Positions 63,147 to 64,000 of a stretch of DNA of 64,000 nucleotides are shown here, one piece after another. Made by a program: the position numbers and the translations under genes. A model generated the notes under the pieces. That model was not told where the DNA came from, searched no databases, and saw only the letters and a list, made by a program, of their open reading frames with translations. Numbering within the stretch: position 1 is the stretch's first letter; each line of letters starts with the position of its first letter. This DNA is from Zongyangia hominis (lineage in GTDB: Bacteria > Bacillota > Clostridia > Oscillospirales > Ruminococcaceae): positions 310,001-374,000 of the forward strand of contig NZ_JACRTC010000001.1 of assembly GCF_014385095.1 (NCBI RefSeq), written 5' to 3'.

Positions 63147-64000
63147 ATGGTCGATACTTTTTTTCTGCGCGCTTTGTCCGGGATGGACTGTGAAGCGATT
63201 CCGGCGGCGCCTCTATCCCGTTATACCACCTTTCACATTGGCGGCCCCGCCGACGTCCTGATAAAGCCTCGCTCGGCGGAGGCTTTGGCCCAGGTGCTCC
63301 GGCTGTGTCAGGAGACCGGCACGTCAAAGCTCATCCTCGGCAAGGGCTCCAACCTCCTCGTCAGCGACGAGGGTTTTGCCGGCGCGGCGATCTGTCTGGA
63401 CCGGCCCGAGGGGGAAATCCGGCTGATTGGAGACGATCTGATCGAATGTGACGCCGGCGTCTCCCTCAAGCGCCTTTGCACTTTCGCTAGGGAGCAGGGC
63501 CTCTCCGGCTTAGAATTTGCCTACGGCATCCCGGGGAGCGTGGGGGGTGCTGTCTACATGAACGCGGGGGCCTACGGCGGGGAGATGAGCGACGTCCTCC
63601 AAAGTGCCCGGCATCTTGACAGCGAAGGCCGGGAGGGGTGCTTTGCAGGGGAGGAGCTGAAACTATCCTACCGCCACAGCGCCTACACCGATACGGACCT
63701 TTGTATCCTGTCGGCCCGTTTTCAGCTCACACCCGGGGACAAGGGGGAAATCGGGGCCAAGATGGACGACTTTCTCGCCCGGCGAAAATCGAAGCAGCCT
63801 TTAGAATACCCCAGCGCCGGCAGCACCTTTAAGCGCCCGGCGGGAAATTACGCCTCCGCCCTCATCGACCAGTGCGGTCTCAAAGGGTTTAGAGTAGGCG
63901 GGGCCCAGGTCAGCGAGAAACACGCGGGCTTTGTCATCAATACCGGCGGCGCCACCTGCCGGGACGTCAAAGCGCTCATCGCTAAGATCCAGGAAAAGGT
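63147..64000 (+). CDS. murB: UDP-N-acetylenolpyruvoylglucosamine reductase MurB, partial at window end
   Basis: At least 284 codons from ATG 63147 (GGGAGG 5 bases upstream), still open at the window edge; the family is about 300 aa. A flavoprotein that makes UDP-MurNAc for peptidoglycan. It shows YTTFHIGGPADVLIKP, GKGSNLLVSDEGF, YGIPGSVGGAVYMNAGAYGG for FAD binding, and YPSAGSTFKRP with the proton-donating Ser, which marks the type IIb enzymes of Firmicutes. It is the fourth gene of the hprK cluster. Confidence 0.93.
   Translation, partial: MVDTFFLRALSGMDCEAIPAAPLSRYTTFHIGGPADVLIKPRSAEALAQVLRLCQETGTSKLILGKGSNLLVSDEGFAGAAICLDRPEGEIRLIGDDLIECDAGVSLKRLCTFAREQGLSGLEFAYGIPGSVGGAVYMNAGAYGGEMSDVLQSARHLDSEGREGCFAGEELKLSYRHSAYTDTDLCILSARFQLTPGDKGEIGAKMDDFLARRKSKQPLEYPSAGSTFKRPAGNYASALIDQCGLKGFRVGGAQVSEKHAGFVINTGGATCRDVKALIAKIQEK

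Overview
The window looks like the chromosome of an anaerobic, endospore-forming Gram-positive bacterium of the Clostridia, most likely a gut member near the Oscillospiraceae. This is inferred from a reverse-rubrerythrin-type protein, a complete gerA-B-C germination operon, two collagen-like glycoproteins of exosporium type, DUF421/DUF4363/DUF6514 proteins typical of clostridia, sigma-A promoters with Gram-positive Shine-Dalgarno (SD) sequences, and the hprK-phosphoesterase-glucokinase-murB order. Genes are GC-rich apart from one AT-richer block around 19.4-24.5 kb. No rRNA, CRISPR array, transposase or phage gene was seen; one tRNA-Ser is present.

Layout. 0-4 kb: the end of coaX, a small membrane protein with a decarboxylase-like GEDGPTAI motif, a THF riboswitch controlling a folate ECF transporter (folT), a HAD phosphatase, an Asn/Gln-rich small protein and a rubrerythrin behind a palindromic operator. 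4-14 kb: a phosphorelay operon of two giant soluble multi-PAS hybrid histidine kinases, a free Hpt protein and an HD-GYP response regulator, so the output is probably c-di-GMP breakdown. 14-19 kb: a MarR regulator with an RND adaptor and pump. 19.4-24.5 kb: a decayed radical-SAM peptide (RiPP) maturation cassette beside tRNA-Ser; the maturase has lost its catalytic core and the permease is frameshifted. 24.9-33.8 kb: an SDR, an aldo/keto reductase with Fe-S motifs, a dCache-GGDEF-EAL protein, citrate synthase and an NTF2-PAS-GGDEF-GAF protein. 33.9-37.2 kb: two collagen-like surface proteins with matching promoter and leader layout. 37.4-41.9 kb: asnS followed by larE-larB-larC (nickel-pincer cofactor synthesis), with a very His-rich LarC. 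42-50 kb: aminotransferase, purB with a structured leader, a 98-bp tandem repeat, secD-secF, a TIM-barrel isomerase, a DUF6514 protein and nrdR. 50-55.6 kb: DUF4363/DUF421 genes divergent from gerA-B-C. 55.7-64 kb: a mutarotase-like protein, a small membrane protein, a flavoprotein, a glycosyltransferase, then hprK, a PHP phosphoesterase, ROK glucokinase and the start of murB.

How it works together. Three c-di-GMP enzyme classes (HD-GYP, EAL, GGDEF) occur within 30 kb, and two of the sensors share an N-terminal NTF2-like domain, which suggests related inputs feeding one second messenger. Housekeeping genes are interleaved with spore-surface and germination genes. The strongest unusual items are the decayed RiPP cassette, the double-kinase phosphorelay, the collagen-like gene pair, the THF riboswitch with a hairpin that covers the SD, and the unassigned purB leader RNA.
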